Below the pieces are notes generated by a model. That model did no database searches and was not told where the DNA came from. It saw only the letters and a program-made list of their open reading frames with translations. A stretch of DNA of 18,065 nt. Origin: Candidatus Peribacteria bacterium. GTDB lineage: Bacteria; Patescibacteria; JAEDAM01; Absconditabacterales; Absconditicoccaceae. The position numbers were made by a program, and so were the translations under genes. Positions within the stretch are counted from its first letter, which is position 1; each line of letters begins with the position of its first letter. Where the stretch lies: contig JAITQZ010000028.1 in assembly GCA_031288635.1 (NCBI GenBank), positions 1-18,065 on the forward strand, written 5' to 3'. Below are positions 7,743 through 16,437 of the stretch, in pieces.

Positions 7743-8936
7743 ATGAACTATGCACAACTAGCTCTGGAAGCACACTTACAACACAAAGGAAAACTCGAAA
7801 TTCATTCAAAAGTCCCTCTTACGACCAAAGACGACCTCGCTACCTATTACTCTCCTGGAGTTGCTGAACCTTGCCTAAAAATAGCCGAAAATCCTGATAC
7901 CGCCTACGACTACACTCGAAAATCCAATACCATTGCCGTTGTCAGCGACGGTTCTGCGGTACTTGGACTCTGAAACATCGGGTGATTAGCAGGACTCCCC
8001 GTAATGGAAGGGAAAGCAATCCTCTTCAAAGAATTTGGCGGAGTAGATGCAATCCCGCTGGTTCTTTCAACGCAGGACCCGGATGAAGTGATTAAAACTG
8101 TAGAGGCTATTGCTCCAACCTTCGGGGGGATTAATCTGGAAGACATTGCAGCACCAAATTGCTTTTATATTGAAACCGAGCTCAAAAAAAGGCTGCATAT
8201 TCCTGTTTTTCACGATGACCAACACGGGACAGCCATTGTCGTGCTTGCAGGACTTATCAACGCATTAAAGCTGAGGTTAAAATCGGAAAATCCCCCCTAC
8301 CCCCCTTCCCCATCCCGCAGTACTGCGGTACGGGGCACCGTACGAAAGGGGATAAAAATTGTTATCTCTGGAGCGTGAGCTGCTGCTATTGCCATTGGCA
8401 AACTCCTTCATCAAGCCTGAGCAAGCAACATCATCTTCATTGACAGTAAAGGGGTGATTTCTTCTGCTCGTGAAGATTTGAATGCGTCTAAAAAAGAGCT
8501 CTTGCTTCTCAATCGTGATGATGTGAAGGGAAGTTTGCAAGACGCTCTGGTGAATGCAGATATTTTTATCGGAGTGAGTAAAGGAGGACTATTGAAAGCT
8601 GACGATATTCGCCAGATGGCTCCAAATCCTATTATCTTTGCTTTAGCCAATCCTACGCCGGAAATTATGCCAGAGGAAGCGAAAGCAGCTGGTGCGTTTA
8701 TTGTTGCTACAGGAAGGTCAGATTTTCCTAATCAGGTGAATAATGTCCTCGCATTCCCGTGAATTTTCCGTGGAGCATTAGACGCAAGGTTACCGCAGAT
8801 TACGGATGAGCATAACATTGCTGCTGCGAAAGCCTTGGCAGAGTATATTACGAATCCTGATGTTGAGCATATTTTGCCCTCTGCACTGGATAAGGGTGTG
8901 GCAAAGATGATTGCTGAAGCGGTAAAGGGAGTCTAG
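7743..8936 (+). CDS. NAD(P)-dependent malic enzyme (malate to pyruvate + CO2)
   Basis: A 397-residue malic enzyme, the short bacterial form without a phosphotransacetylase domain. Family motifs: [10 protein letters not shown] (35-44); [14 protein letters not shown] followed by [12 protein letters not shown] (about 71-98), where two glycines are [11 protein letters not shown]; and the dinucleotide-binding ISGAGAAA (208-215), again with a TGA-Gly. NPTPE and [11 protein letters not shown] follow in the expected order. TGA lies at 7971, 7983, 8376, 8418 and 8760, each at a glycine conserved in the family. It oxidatively decarboxylates malate in the cytosol, giving pyruvate and a reduced nicotinamide cofactor. 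Between the ALK helix and IKIVISGAG there is an extra stretch of about 25 residues rich in Pro, Ser and Arg, encoded by a C-rich palindromic insertion. The gene ends in TAG, 4 bp from the stop of the convergent PG-binding gene. Confidence 0.95.
8281..8351. repeat. C-rich palindromic insertion inside the malic enzyme gene
   Basis: Runs of C (8291-8311) precede CCGCAGTACTGCGG (8315-8328), a perfect 14-nt palindrome. It overlaps GTACGG / CCGTAC (8328-8333 / 8338-8343), and a GGGG at 8348-8351 can pair with the C-runs. The base composition differs from the flanking gene. The element keeps the frame open and adds about 25 residues at the surface loop before the NAD-binding core. It looks like a short mobile or REP-like repeat. 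Confidence 0.7.
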
Positions 8937-8940
8937 AAAA

Positions 8941-9423
8941 CTATTTTTGGGGTCAATATGATTTAAATACTGGTGGAGTTCGCCATTGTTGTTGCGGTAA
9001 AGCGTTTAGTGCTTCCACGATTTTGGTAATAGTTTTCGGACCTGGGATACCATCAGGAGAAAGAGAATTAGCTTGCTGAAATGCCTTTATAGCATTTTTA
9101 GTTTTAGAAACTGTTTTTCCTTTGTCTGCTAAAATTCAATCCACTTTTCCAAAATCATATCCTAATTTTTTCAAAGCAATTTGAACCGCCATAATCAAGA
9201 CTCAAGAATTTCTTTTAGTTAAAGATTCCCAACTTAAATCTTTCTTCTTCTCAAGGTAATCTTTTACATCATCCATATTATAGACAACATTACCATTCTC
9301 TACTTTACCAAATGATGTTCTCTCAACAACGGGACGAAGTGTGTCGAGTTCTTCTTTTGTTTGCTCTTTAACCCAATCGACAGGCCTAAAGCTTGCTTCA
9401 GGTTGAATGAATTTTTCTGGCAT
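8941..9423 (-). CDS. Peptidoglycan-binding domain protein (PG_binding_1-like)
   Basis: A 160-residue code-25 protein from the ATG at 9421-9423 to TAG 8941-8943, with TGA-Gly at 9202, 9136 and 8953. Residues 1-75 are polar with no signal peptide and include a short acidic/basic helical part. Residues about 78-145 match a PG_binding_1 repeat: a helix with VQIALKKLGYDFGKVDGI, then TKNAIKAFQQANSLSPDGIPG and a final helix, the usual order of this three-helix fold. In known proteins this domain binds peptidoglycan and directs enzymes or surface proteins to the wall. No catalytic domain is visible, so I infer a wall-binding or adaptor protein. The ATG is preferred over a TTG five codons earlier because a TATACT box lies 6 nt upstream of it. 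It neighbours the VanY gene and lies downstream of the structured RNA. Confidence 0.82.
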
Positions 9424-9429
9424 TGTAAT

Positions 9430-9435
9430 AGTATA
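9430..9435 (-). promoter_or_regulatory. -10 box of the PG-binding gene, leaderless arrangement
   Basis: TATACT on the minus strand at 9430-9435, then ATTACA and the ATG. The possible -35, TTCAGC at 9452-9457 with a 16-bp spacer, is weak. An inverted repeat AAAAGTA 9443-9449 / TACTTTT 9464-9470 overlaps this promoter. Confidence 0.5.
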
Positions 9436-9479
9436 CAAGAATAAAAGTACAGCTGAAGATAACTACTTTTCCCCTTTCA

Positions 9480-9670
9480 TAAAAAGCACTCTCGCCGTGA
9501 GTGCATACAATCTAAGACAAACTACCAATTGATTTGGTGCTCGACTAATAAGATTATTCAGCAGCGAAAGTGCTTCATTTTCTTATTAGTCAAACAATTA
9601 GACCATCTACCAAAAAGGCATTTTACTTACCCTTTCAAATCGGTAAAATTTTGTCTTAAACTGTATGCAC
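9480..9670 (-). ncRNA. Putative structured RNA or riboswitch-like leader, about 190 nt
   Basis: On the minus strand, numbered from 9670 as base 1: closing stem P1a GTGCATACA (1-9) / TGTATGCAC (162-170); 3x3 internal loop; P1b TAAGACAAA (13-21) / TTTGTCTTA (150-158). Inside are three hairpins: ATTTTAC (22-28) / GTAAAAT (45-51); GACTAATAAGA (80-90) / TCTTATTAGTC (118-128) with an inner AGCA/TGCT; and ACCAA (133-137) / TTGGT (143-147). All listed pairs are perfect. The stretch has many TAA/TAG codons in all frames and is not coding. A promoter lies just upstream so that RNA would start at the closing stem, and a terminator follows whose 5' arm reuses the last four bases (GCAC) of P1a. I know no matching family. 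It could be an independent small RNA or a leader controlling the PG-binding gene 57 nt downstream. Confidence 0.72.
9481..9504 (-). terminator. Terminator at the end of the structured RNA
   Basis: Minus strand GCACTC (9499-9504), loop ACGGCGA, GAGTGC (9486-9491), then five T (9481-9485). Its 5' arm overlaps the 3' strand of the RNA closing stem by four bases, so the two helices cannot both be complete. Confidence 0.75.
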
Positions 9671-9675
9671 TATCA

Positions 9676-9703
9676 ATAATAAGGATTTTTTTTGGAAATG
9701 CAA
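9676..9703 (-). promoter_or_regulatory. Promoter of the structured RNA
   Basis: Minus strand TTGCAT (9698-9703), a 16-bp spacer containing A8, and TATTAT (9676-9681). A start 6-7 nt downstream falls at 9669-9670, exactly the first base of the closing stem. Confidence 0.7.
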
Positions 9704-9718
9704 ATTTTACAGAACTTT

Positions 9719-10447
9719 TTAAGAAAATTGTTTTAAGATGTCTGTTTGAGCCTCGCTAAATGTCATCCCCTTTTCCCATAATTCTTTCGCTAATTCCCCT
9801 CCCACATACCTCCAATGTCGCGGTTCTACCGCGTAGCCATCAGTCTCTTTTCTTTTTTGATAACTCTGATGAAATCCATATTCCCAAGCGTGCTGAGCTA
9901 ACCATTCATACTCTATCTGATACTTCGACAAAAATTTTTCCTCATTGGTAGCCTCCCATAAATCCACAGCAAGCCCTAGTTGGTGTTCAGATTCTCCTGC
10001 TCTAGCACAGTAGCCACTTTGTTTACAGCTCTCGGAAATCTGGTTTTTCTGATAGTCATAACTCCTGTAGGCACTCATTACCACGATGGGCTGCTTAAAG
10101 TCCTCGTAAAAAGCGAGAGAAAGCTGTATTAATTGTTCATTCGCCTCTGCCCTCAAAGAACGGTTACCTTGAATTTTCAAGGTCTCAGAACTCTGCATTT
10201 CCACCAAATCGGAAGGGGCATATTTTACATCAGAAAAAGGCTTTCCTACTGAGACGAATTTTTGCAGGTCGTCGTCTGGGAGATTGGCGTAGTCAATAGA
10301 GGGTTCGTTGGTGGGAGCCTCGTCAAGGATTTGAAGAGGAAGAAGTGATGCTGTGGGGTTTTGTTCGGGGTCGATAAAAGGTGCTGTACCACATCAAGAA
10401 AGGAAGAAAAAAAAGCAGAGTGAAAAGAAGAGAGACAGATTTTTCAT
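9719..10447 (-). CDS. D-alanyl-D-alanine carboxypeptidase lipoprotein, VanY family (peptidase M15)
   Basis: A 242-residue protein from ATG 10445-10447 to TAA 9719-9721. The signal peptide is Phe/Leu-rich and ends in lipobox LSGC, whose glycine is the gene's one TGA (10394), so a standard-code reading loses the whole export signal and starts inside the mature protein. After an acidic, Pro-rich linker comes the M15 domain: SAYRSYDYQ (about 125-133), SEHQLGLAVDL with zinc ligands His155 and Asp162, and EPRHWRYVG with the third ligand His211. The family removes the terminal D-Ala of peptidoglycan pentapeptides. I infer action at the outer face of the membrane, trimming its own or a host's wall. 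It has a clear leaderless-type promoter and lies next to the PG-binding protein gene. Confidence 0.93.
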
Positions 10448-10453
10448 AGGTTT

Positions 10454-10481
10454 ATTATATCCATCTCAGGTATTATTACAA
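10454..10481 (-). promoter_or_regulatory. vanY-type gene promoter, leaderless arrangement
   Basis: Minus strand TTGTAA (10476-10481), a 16-bp spacer, and a perfect TATAAT (10454-10459), then AAACCT and the ATG. The best promoter in the window; the mRNA should begin at the start codon. Confidence 0.75.
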
Positions 10482-10643
10482 TCGAAAGTTTCTTCTCTGT
10501 TGTGCAATTTGTTCCACTTCACGTAAATCCATTTCTCAAAGTAATAATAAAATATAACTATGAGAAATATAATACTGATTTTTTCTTTTGCAAGATTTTT
10601 GTAAGATATTTAAGATAGAGAAGAAATTCTATTTTCTCAGTAC
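10482..10643. other. Intergenic stretch between the giant gene and the VanY gene
   Basis: AT-rich and non-coding. It holds an 8-bp inverted repeat ATTTCTCA 10531-10538 / TGAGAAAT 10561-10568 around an AT-only centre. No T-tract terminator is visible after the giant gene, so its transcript may run on. Confidence 0.45.
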
Positions 10644-13600
10644 TTATGTCATTTGAGTATCAGAGGCTGAAGAGAGCACTCTATCATCAGTTCCTGTCGG
10701 AAGATTTGAAGGGTCATTTGTATTATATCCTGCAATATTTACTACTCTCATACTCACTCACTGCCGATTTTCTGGATAATCATCTGGTACCATAGTATCT
10801 TTATGGAAAGCGTCTGCTATGAAATGATCATTTGGGATACCATATTTGTCTTGTAAATAGGCTTTAAATGCTAGAGCTCTCTCATTGGCTAATTTTTTAT
10901 TATAGGTCGCTGCGTCTCCTGAGCCAGCATACGTTCGACTGGCTACCCCACGAAGCATAATAAACGCGTTTTGATTTAGTGGATCTTCAATCCCATTTTC
11001 TTTACATAACTGCTGAAATACCGTCTCAATCTTTTTTGGATCTCTCGGTAAAACCTCATTTGTAGGAACTAAGATCCCACCATCAGTTGGATTTTTTATC
11101 ATTCCTTCTATTTCTGTTTGAATATCTTGTCCGATACGATAACGAATATCAGATGGCTTTTCTCTGTCTAATGGCAAAAGGAAGATTGGCAAAAGTCGGT
11201 GTGGAAATTGTGTTTTAGGATATACTTTAGGTACCGTATGAGGAGGTAATGCAGCGATTTCACTTGGTCAAAGATATGGGGGAAGCATCTTTTGTTCTGG
11301 TGCTGGTCAGAGTTGTTTCACTTCTGGTTGCTGTCATTGTCATTCTGACATATTCTGATTTACATATTTATCTCTCAATGCATAATAACGCTCTCTAATT
11401 TGGGTACCATTTCCATTTTCAGGGATATACTCAGTCTCAGACTTTGCTGAACGGACAGTTCTACCATTTTCAATCCATTTCCATTCTCATTTCTTTGCTG
11501 TATTATGAGATGGAGTGTTTTCATATACCATCCTATAATTATAACCATCAATAGTGATTCACTCTGGAGACGTTAGTTTTGCATCAAATTCATCAACAAG
11601 TTTATTTTCAATGTTTTCTCTTGCAATTACATAATCTTTGGAAGGAATATTTTTTGTAGGTTCACTCTCAACTTTGCTTTCCAATACATTTTTTTCTTCT
11701 TTTAAGAGTGCAATTTCATCCTGTCTTACTTGCCTAAACTTGGTACCTACCTCCTCTTTTAATGCAACAATTTCTTGTTCTTTTTTATTAATGTCGTTTT
11801 CGATCTTTTGCTCTTCTTTCGGATCTGGATTTTTGGAGGCTCTTAGTTTAATAAGTTCTCATTCTAATTGTGCTTTCTCGGCCTGTAATACTTTAATTTT
11901 TTGCATTCTCTCTTCAATACCTTTGATAGAACGTTCAATAGAAGTAACTCTGGCCTTGCCCTTGGCATCAAGCTCTTCTTTTCACAGCTTTTCTAGCTTT
12001 CTCTTGGCGTTATCTATTCTTTCTTGAGTAGGTGCTCAATGTCACTGTCTCGTTAACTCTTCTATCTCCAAATCTATTTCTTTGATTCTTTCTTTAATCT
12101 GTTCTTCGGAAAGTTTAACTTCTTCTTTCATATTAGTTTTCTTTCCAACTTCTTCTCATGTTTTTTCTCATGACTCTGGCTTACTCTTTGCATTACTTCT
12201 TTTAGCCATCTCCGCTTCTAATTGTTTTCCATACTCTTCATATCTCGCTTTAAGAGCTTCTAAATCTGCTTTTGCCTTAGTATCTTTTACATTAGGCAAC
12301 TCTTTCTCTAGACCTTCTACAATCTGTTTGTTTGCCTCTACCAGTTTAGCTCACTCTCCTTTGTCAAGCATCTTCTCAGCTATAGAGTCAGGTTTATTGT
12401 TTGGTTTGGATGTCCTTTGATTTCTCGGCTTAAATCCTCTCATAATCAGTCCCATTCCTGCTGCTAATCCCATCATCTGAAAAATCATCTCTGGATGTGA
12501 TTCACCTGTCAGCCAAAGTTGTCTTTGGTTTTCTACAGCACCCATAAATGCACCATCCCCTACCGAAAGGGTGGTATTTCCCAATCCTTTCGCAAGTTTG
12601 TTGGCATTCGCTGAAAATATTTTAGATAATCCTTTAAGCTGTTGGATATACCTTCACAGTCCTGCTGTAACCAATGAAACTCCAACGAAGGTTGCAGTCA
12701 TTGTAGCAGTATCTACAAATCATTCATTAAACGTTTCATACGCTTTTCCTTGTACAAATTCACCTCCTATCATTACTGCCGAACCAACTAATGCTCAAAC
12801 TACGACGGTAGAAACTGTAGTCATCGCAGCCGTAGCAGAAGCCATTCCTGCCACTGATGCAATCGCTCCAGCTAAAGCAGCACCTCCTGCACCAGCAGTA
12901 GCTACTGTAGCAACAATTGCAGCTACAAGTACTGCAGCCATAGCGGTATATTCCTTTAATTTCTGAGTATTTCTATCAGACGTATTAAGATATCCAAATC
13001 CTTTCATATCAATATATGCTTTTGCAATATCCGCATCAAGTCCAGATAGACCTTGGAATATGAGAGGAGACCGGCTATCATTATATCCCAACTGTTTCAT
13101 TCTATTATCCATCTTTCTTTCATAATCATCCATCATAAAAGCACTTGTTTTCTGGATCATCTCATTAAGCTGGCTACTAACCAATTCCACATAATCAGTA
13201 TCGGTTAATTTTGCTTGATCAATCGTTCCAAATCTATTTTGGTAATTTACATACGTAGCTAATAATCCTCTTTCATTGATAGAAAGATCTTTGTAGTCTT
13301 TTGTTATCCAATCTGCTCCAGACTTTCCGTTTTCTCCCTCTACCAGTACCTTTCCTCCAGGGAAAGATCTCAGTAACGTTTTTCTCTGCTCAATAGAAAG
13401 ATCCTTACTTTCTTTATGTTCAGGTTTGATTGTTTTGCTTTCATCTAATTTGTCCATAAAGCCTCCTTTTCCTGTGGCAAGTTCTTGAAAAATCTCTTCT
13501 GACAAATCATAGTCTATAAAGTGATTATCTATATTCACTCTAGAACTCTCATCTCTAGCAACTTGAGCAAGTTCAAATAATTTGCCTCTTTTCATCTCCA

Positions 13601-15896
13601 ACGGAAAGTTTCCTGTCTCTCCGGTATCAGGTGTATTTCTGATGTTATCAAAAATTTTCTCCCCTAACGTGTGCATATAGGCAGGTACACTCGATTTAAA
13701 TGCATCAATTTTAGAGCGATTGTTAGCAATAGCTTGATGTTTAGCTACATATAAATCGATTAACTCATCAATGGGTTTCCCTTCTATTTCAGCATCGAGA
13801 TGTTGTATTGCTATTTCGATATTTTCATCAGCGTCAGATTTTGTTAGGATATTTTCTAAAGCATCAGCATCTTTTACTCCTGTAGTCTCTCCACCTGTTC
13901 CACTGGTGATTTCCGCCAACTTTTTTTTATACGAACGTATCGTATCTTGCATTCCTTGTTTCTGAGGGTCAGTATCTGGCAGAGCTTGTACTCATTCTTC
14001 CAATAGAGGGAGAGCCTTTGAGATTTCTCTTTTTTTAATTCTCACTTCAGCCTTTTCGGATTCATTCAAATAGGTTTTTTTTAGAAGTGTCTGTATTTCT
14101 GTAAAATACGTATCAATAGAAGAGCTTAATTTATTAATATCGGTTTCTTTAGAAATCTCAGCGATATTTTTTTGTTCTTTAACCAAATCTGTATATTTCT
14201 CCTTCCAGAGTTTATTCATATAGTTTACTACTTTCTTGGTATTGCTATCGTTATCAAAAATTTTTTCTGTTTCTTTATGTCCATTAAAGAGGTTTGATGC
14301 AAACACTTCCCAATCCATTACTCCATTTTTCTGGTCAAACTCAATATAATGACTTGTCCAAAGAGCATTTGTTCCAAAAGGCTGATCATTTTCTGGCATC
14401 GTAATTTTACCATTTTTGATATTTTCTACAATTCTTTCCATCTCTGCTTCAATCTGATGTTGCATCCAAATAGCTTCTTTTGGATCTTTTCGATCGACAT
14501 CTAATCCTTCAATAAAGACTTGATTATCATCTAATGCAACTTCCTTACCATCTTTATCTTTTACTTTTCCATTTTCCACTTTGAGCCCTTGTTTTTTTGC
14601 ATCCATCGTAAAATTCTGATTTTTAGTTACCTTTTCTGTATATAGTTCTTTCCGTCTGGTATTGAGATAATTCACTACTTTATCTTCATTAGAGCCTTCA
14701 TTTAGAAAATCATATAGTTTTTCTCCTAGCCTCTCATCAGGAAGTTTTTCTTTCAATTGTTTTTCAGTCAAAACACTGATATTATGCTGTCCAGATAAAG
14801 AGATAAATTCGGCAACTGTCCCTCCCCTCATAACGTCTTCAAAGGGTTTCTCCATATTCTTAGGGGTGCTCGTCCCATTCAAAGCTCCAATCACTAAATC
14901 TTCTAACACTTTTTCTGTAAGGTCATATAAGGCTCCAGCAATTTTCATTTCTTTTTTCCCATCAGGGCTTCCATTTGGCAAACGCAGTTGCATCTCTTTT
15001 TGAAAATCAAATCCCATCGCTTTGAAATTATTTAATATTCCTTTATATTTTTTTTCGTTCGCTAGAGTCGCCTGTGTTTTTTGTTCTACATATTCTTTTC
15101 CCTTTCTAGATGCCAATTCAGCAGTTGCAGGTAATAGTTGGACGCCTTCATACACTAGGGCTCTTTCATTTGTCCCTTCATATACAAACGTATTTCCCTT
15201 TTTCTCAATCAAAATACGATTATTACCTCCCGTGAGAGCTTGTACTTTTGATTTTATTTTAGCACTTTTTGATCCAGAATAATCCAACACGAGCTTATTA
15301 GCATCAGCTTGATTAGACATTGCAACAATTTGGTGAATTTTCAAAGGATTTGCAGCTTTAGTAAAAACTCCATCAGCATCCAATGCTTTCACTTTTTGAG
15401 TTTGTTGGGTATCTACGATATTCTTTTTTGCTTCTTCATCTTTTTGCAAAAGTTGCTCATATTCCTGTCTAATTTCTTTAATCGCTGCCTTATCTGCTTC
15501 TGTGATTTTCGTAGCCACTTCCAAAGCTAACTCTTCGTCATTTCTGTTGTGCTTCCCATTTTCTATTTTTTTCTGGAATTCTTGTGCTTTTCTTTCAAAA
15601 ACATTTTTAGCATTTTGAACATTAACCTTCGTATCCATTCCTAATTTCTTTCCAATATCAGAAAGTCCATATTTATGCAAGAGCTCCTGATAGGATTTTT
15701 CTCTACTCCCTAAAATTTCAGTCCCAGCACTATAAAAGGCTTTCTCATCATTGTACCCTCGTGATCCCCAAAATCACTTTCTCGTATCTACTTTCTGTTT
15801 TATTTCTGTTTTCAGCCCTTTAAGATCTGATGCAACAGAGTGCTCTTTTTGATCTAAAAGAGCTTTGAAGTCTGATAAGTTATTTCCTGTAGTCAT
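10644..15896 (-). CDS. Giant 1,750-residue protein: hydrophobic core, coiled coil, OmpA-like C-terminus
   Basis: With TGA as glycine one frame runs from ATG 15894-15896 to TAA 10644-10646, with 19 in-frame TGA (from 15774 to 10758). Residues 1 to about 970 are polar, Lys/Glu-rich and probably mostly helical, with no signal peptide. About 980-1045 is an Ala/Gly/Val-rich hydrophobic region long enough for two membrane helices; shorter hydrophobic parts lie near 1062-1080 and 1136-1155. About 1180-1420 is a strongly charged coiled coil. A Pro/Gln linker (about 1515-1570) leads to an OmpA-like domain (about 1600-1725): the NKKLANERALAFKAYL helix and the ENRQGVSMRVVNI end fit the family, but the conserved Asp of the GHTD segment appears to be Ser. 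OmpA-like domains normally bind peptidoglycan. I infer an envelope-spanning or secreted interaction protein; the route across the membrane is unclear. It follows a 106-residue gene by 19 bp. Confidence 0.85.
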
Positions 15897-15915
15897 TTTC
15901 CCAGTAGATTAAAAG

Positions 15916-16236
15916 TTAAAAATTGGTGTCTAACATCTTATCCGCAGCAGTTTTTTCTCCTAACTCCTCTAAGATATGAAGATTGTTATCCATTTTTTGA
16001 ATAAGGGTTTCGAGTTCCTGCGATTCTTTTCTATGTTTTTGAGCTATATTGGAACGAAAAGCTTCAATCTTTTTCTGTCTCTCTGCCTCATCTTCAGTAA
16101 AAATCATCTCATAGAGAGTCATAATTTTCTCATCAGAGAAATCATCCAATCTAGCAAGCATTTTTATGTCAGCTTCTTGTCCTCTTTTTTCAAAGAACAT
16201 TTTGAGTAATGCTTTGTAGTCTTTAACGGTATACAT
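15916..16236 (-). CDS. Small helical acidic protein, upstream partner of the giant gene
   Basis: A 106-residue protein from ATG 16234-16236 to TAA 15916-15918. Rich in Lys, Glu and Met/Leu, with no glycine-TGA, no signal peptide and no membrane segment; probably all helical with a coiled-coil part (about 52-95). It ends 19 bp before the ATG of the giant gene on the same strand, with no terminator between, so the two are very likely one operon. Small helical proteins encoded just before a giant surface or effector protein are often chaperones, adaptors or immunity proteins, but nothing in this sequence tells which. A TATCTT box lies 6 nt before the ATG, and a stronger promoter lies about 50 bp upstream. 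Confidence 0.8.
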   Translation of the reverse strand: MYTVKDYKALLKMFFEKRGQEADIKMLARLDDFSDEKIMTLYEMIFTEDEAERQKKIEAFRSNIAQKHRKESQELETLIQKMDNNLHILEELGEKTAADKMLDTNF

Positions 16237-16284
16237 AGTAATAAGATAGGAAATTAAAATGGGGGCTAGTAGTACCTCCCCTTG

Positions 16285-16312
16285 AGTATACCCTAAAAAA
16301 AATTCTACGCAA
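16285..16312 (-). promoter_or_regulatory. Promoter of the small-protein/giant-protein operon
   Basis: Minus strand TTGCGT (16307-16312), a 16-bp spacer, and TATACT (16285-16290). The leader to the ATG at 16236 is about 40 nt and starts with a G-rich stretch that can pair with a CCCC at 16261-16265. A second -10-like box TATCTT (16243-16248) is 6 nt from the ATG. Confidence 0.55.
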
Positions 16313-16373
16313 CTTTTAAGGCAGATTTTTCAGCACTTTGACTTGCAATATTATAAGCATTGATATATATATC

Positions 16374-16401
16374 TTGACATACTCATATCAGATACTACAC
16401 T
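16374..16401 (+). promoter_or_regulatory. dprA promoter
   Basis: Consensus TTGACA (16374-16379), a 16-bp spacer, and TACACT (16396-16401). The start would be near 16408, giving a leader of about 30 nt to the TTG at 16438. It is divergent from the operon promoter; the interval 16237-16437 holds no gene. Confidence 0.6.
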
Positions 16402-16437
16402 ATCGTACAAATATTTTTTACATTTACTCTTGATTTT

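Noticed and set aside
9501..9670. Insertion sequence or integron attC site
   Set aside because: No transposase gene, no target duplication and no attC core sites; promoter and terminator placement fits an RNA better.
9486..9703. Known RNAs: 6S, RNase P, SRP, tmRNA
   Set aside because: The element is a multibranched structure without the RNase P, SRP or tmRNA conserved motifs and without the single long bulged hairpin of 6S RNA.
11638..12420. Plus-strand open frames rich in Ser and Phe
   Set aside because: They are the complement of the Lys/Glu-rich coiled coil of the giant gene, which explains their odd composition.
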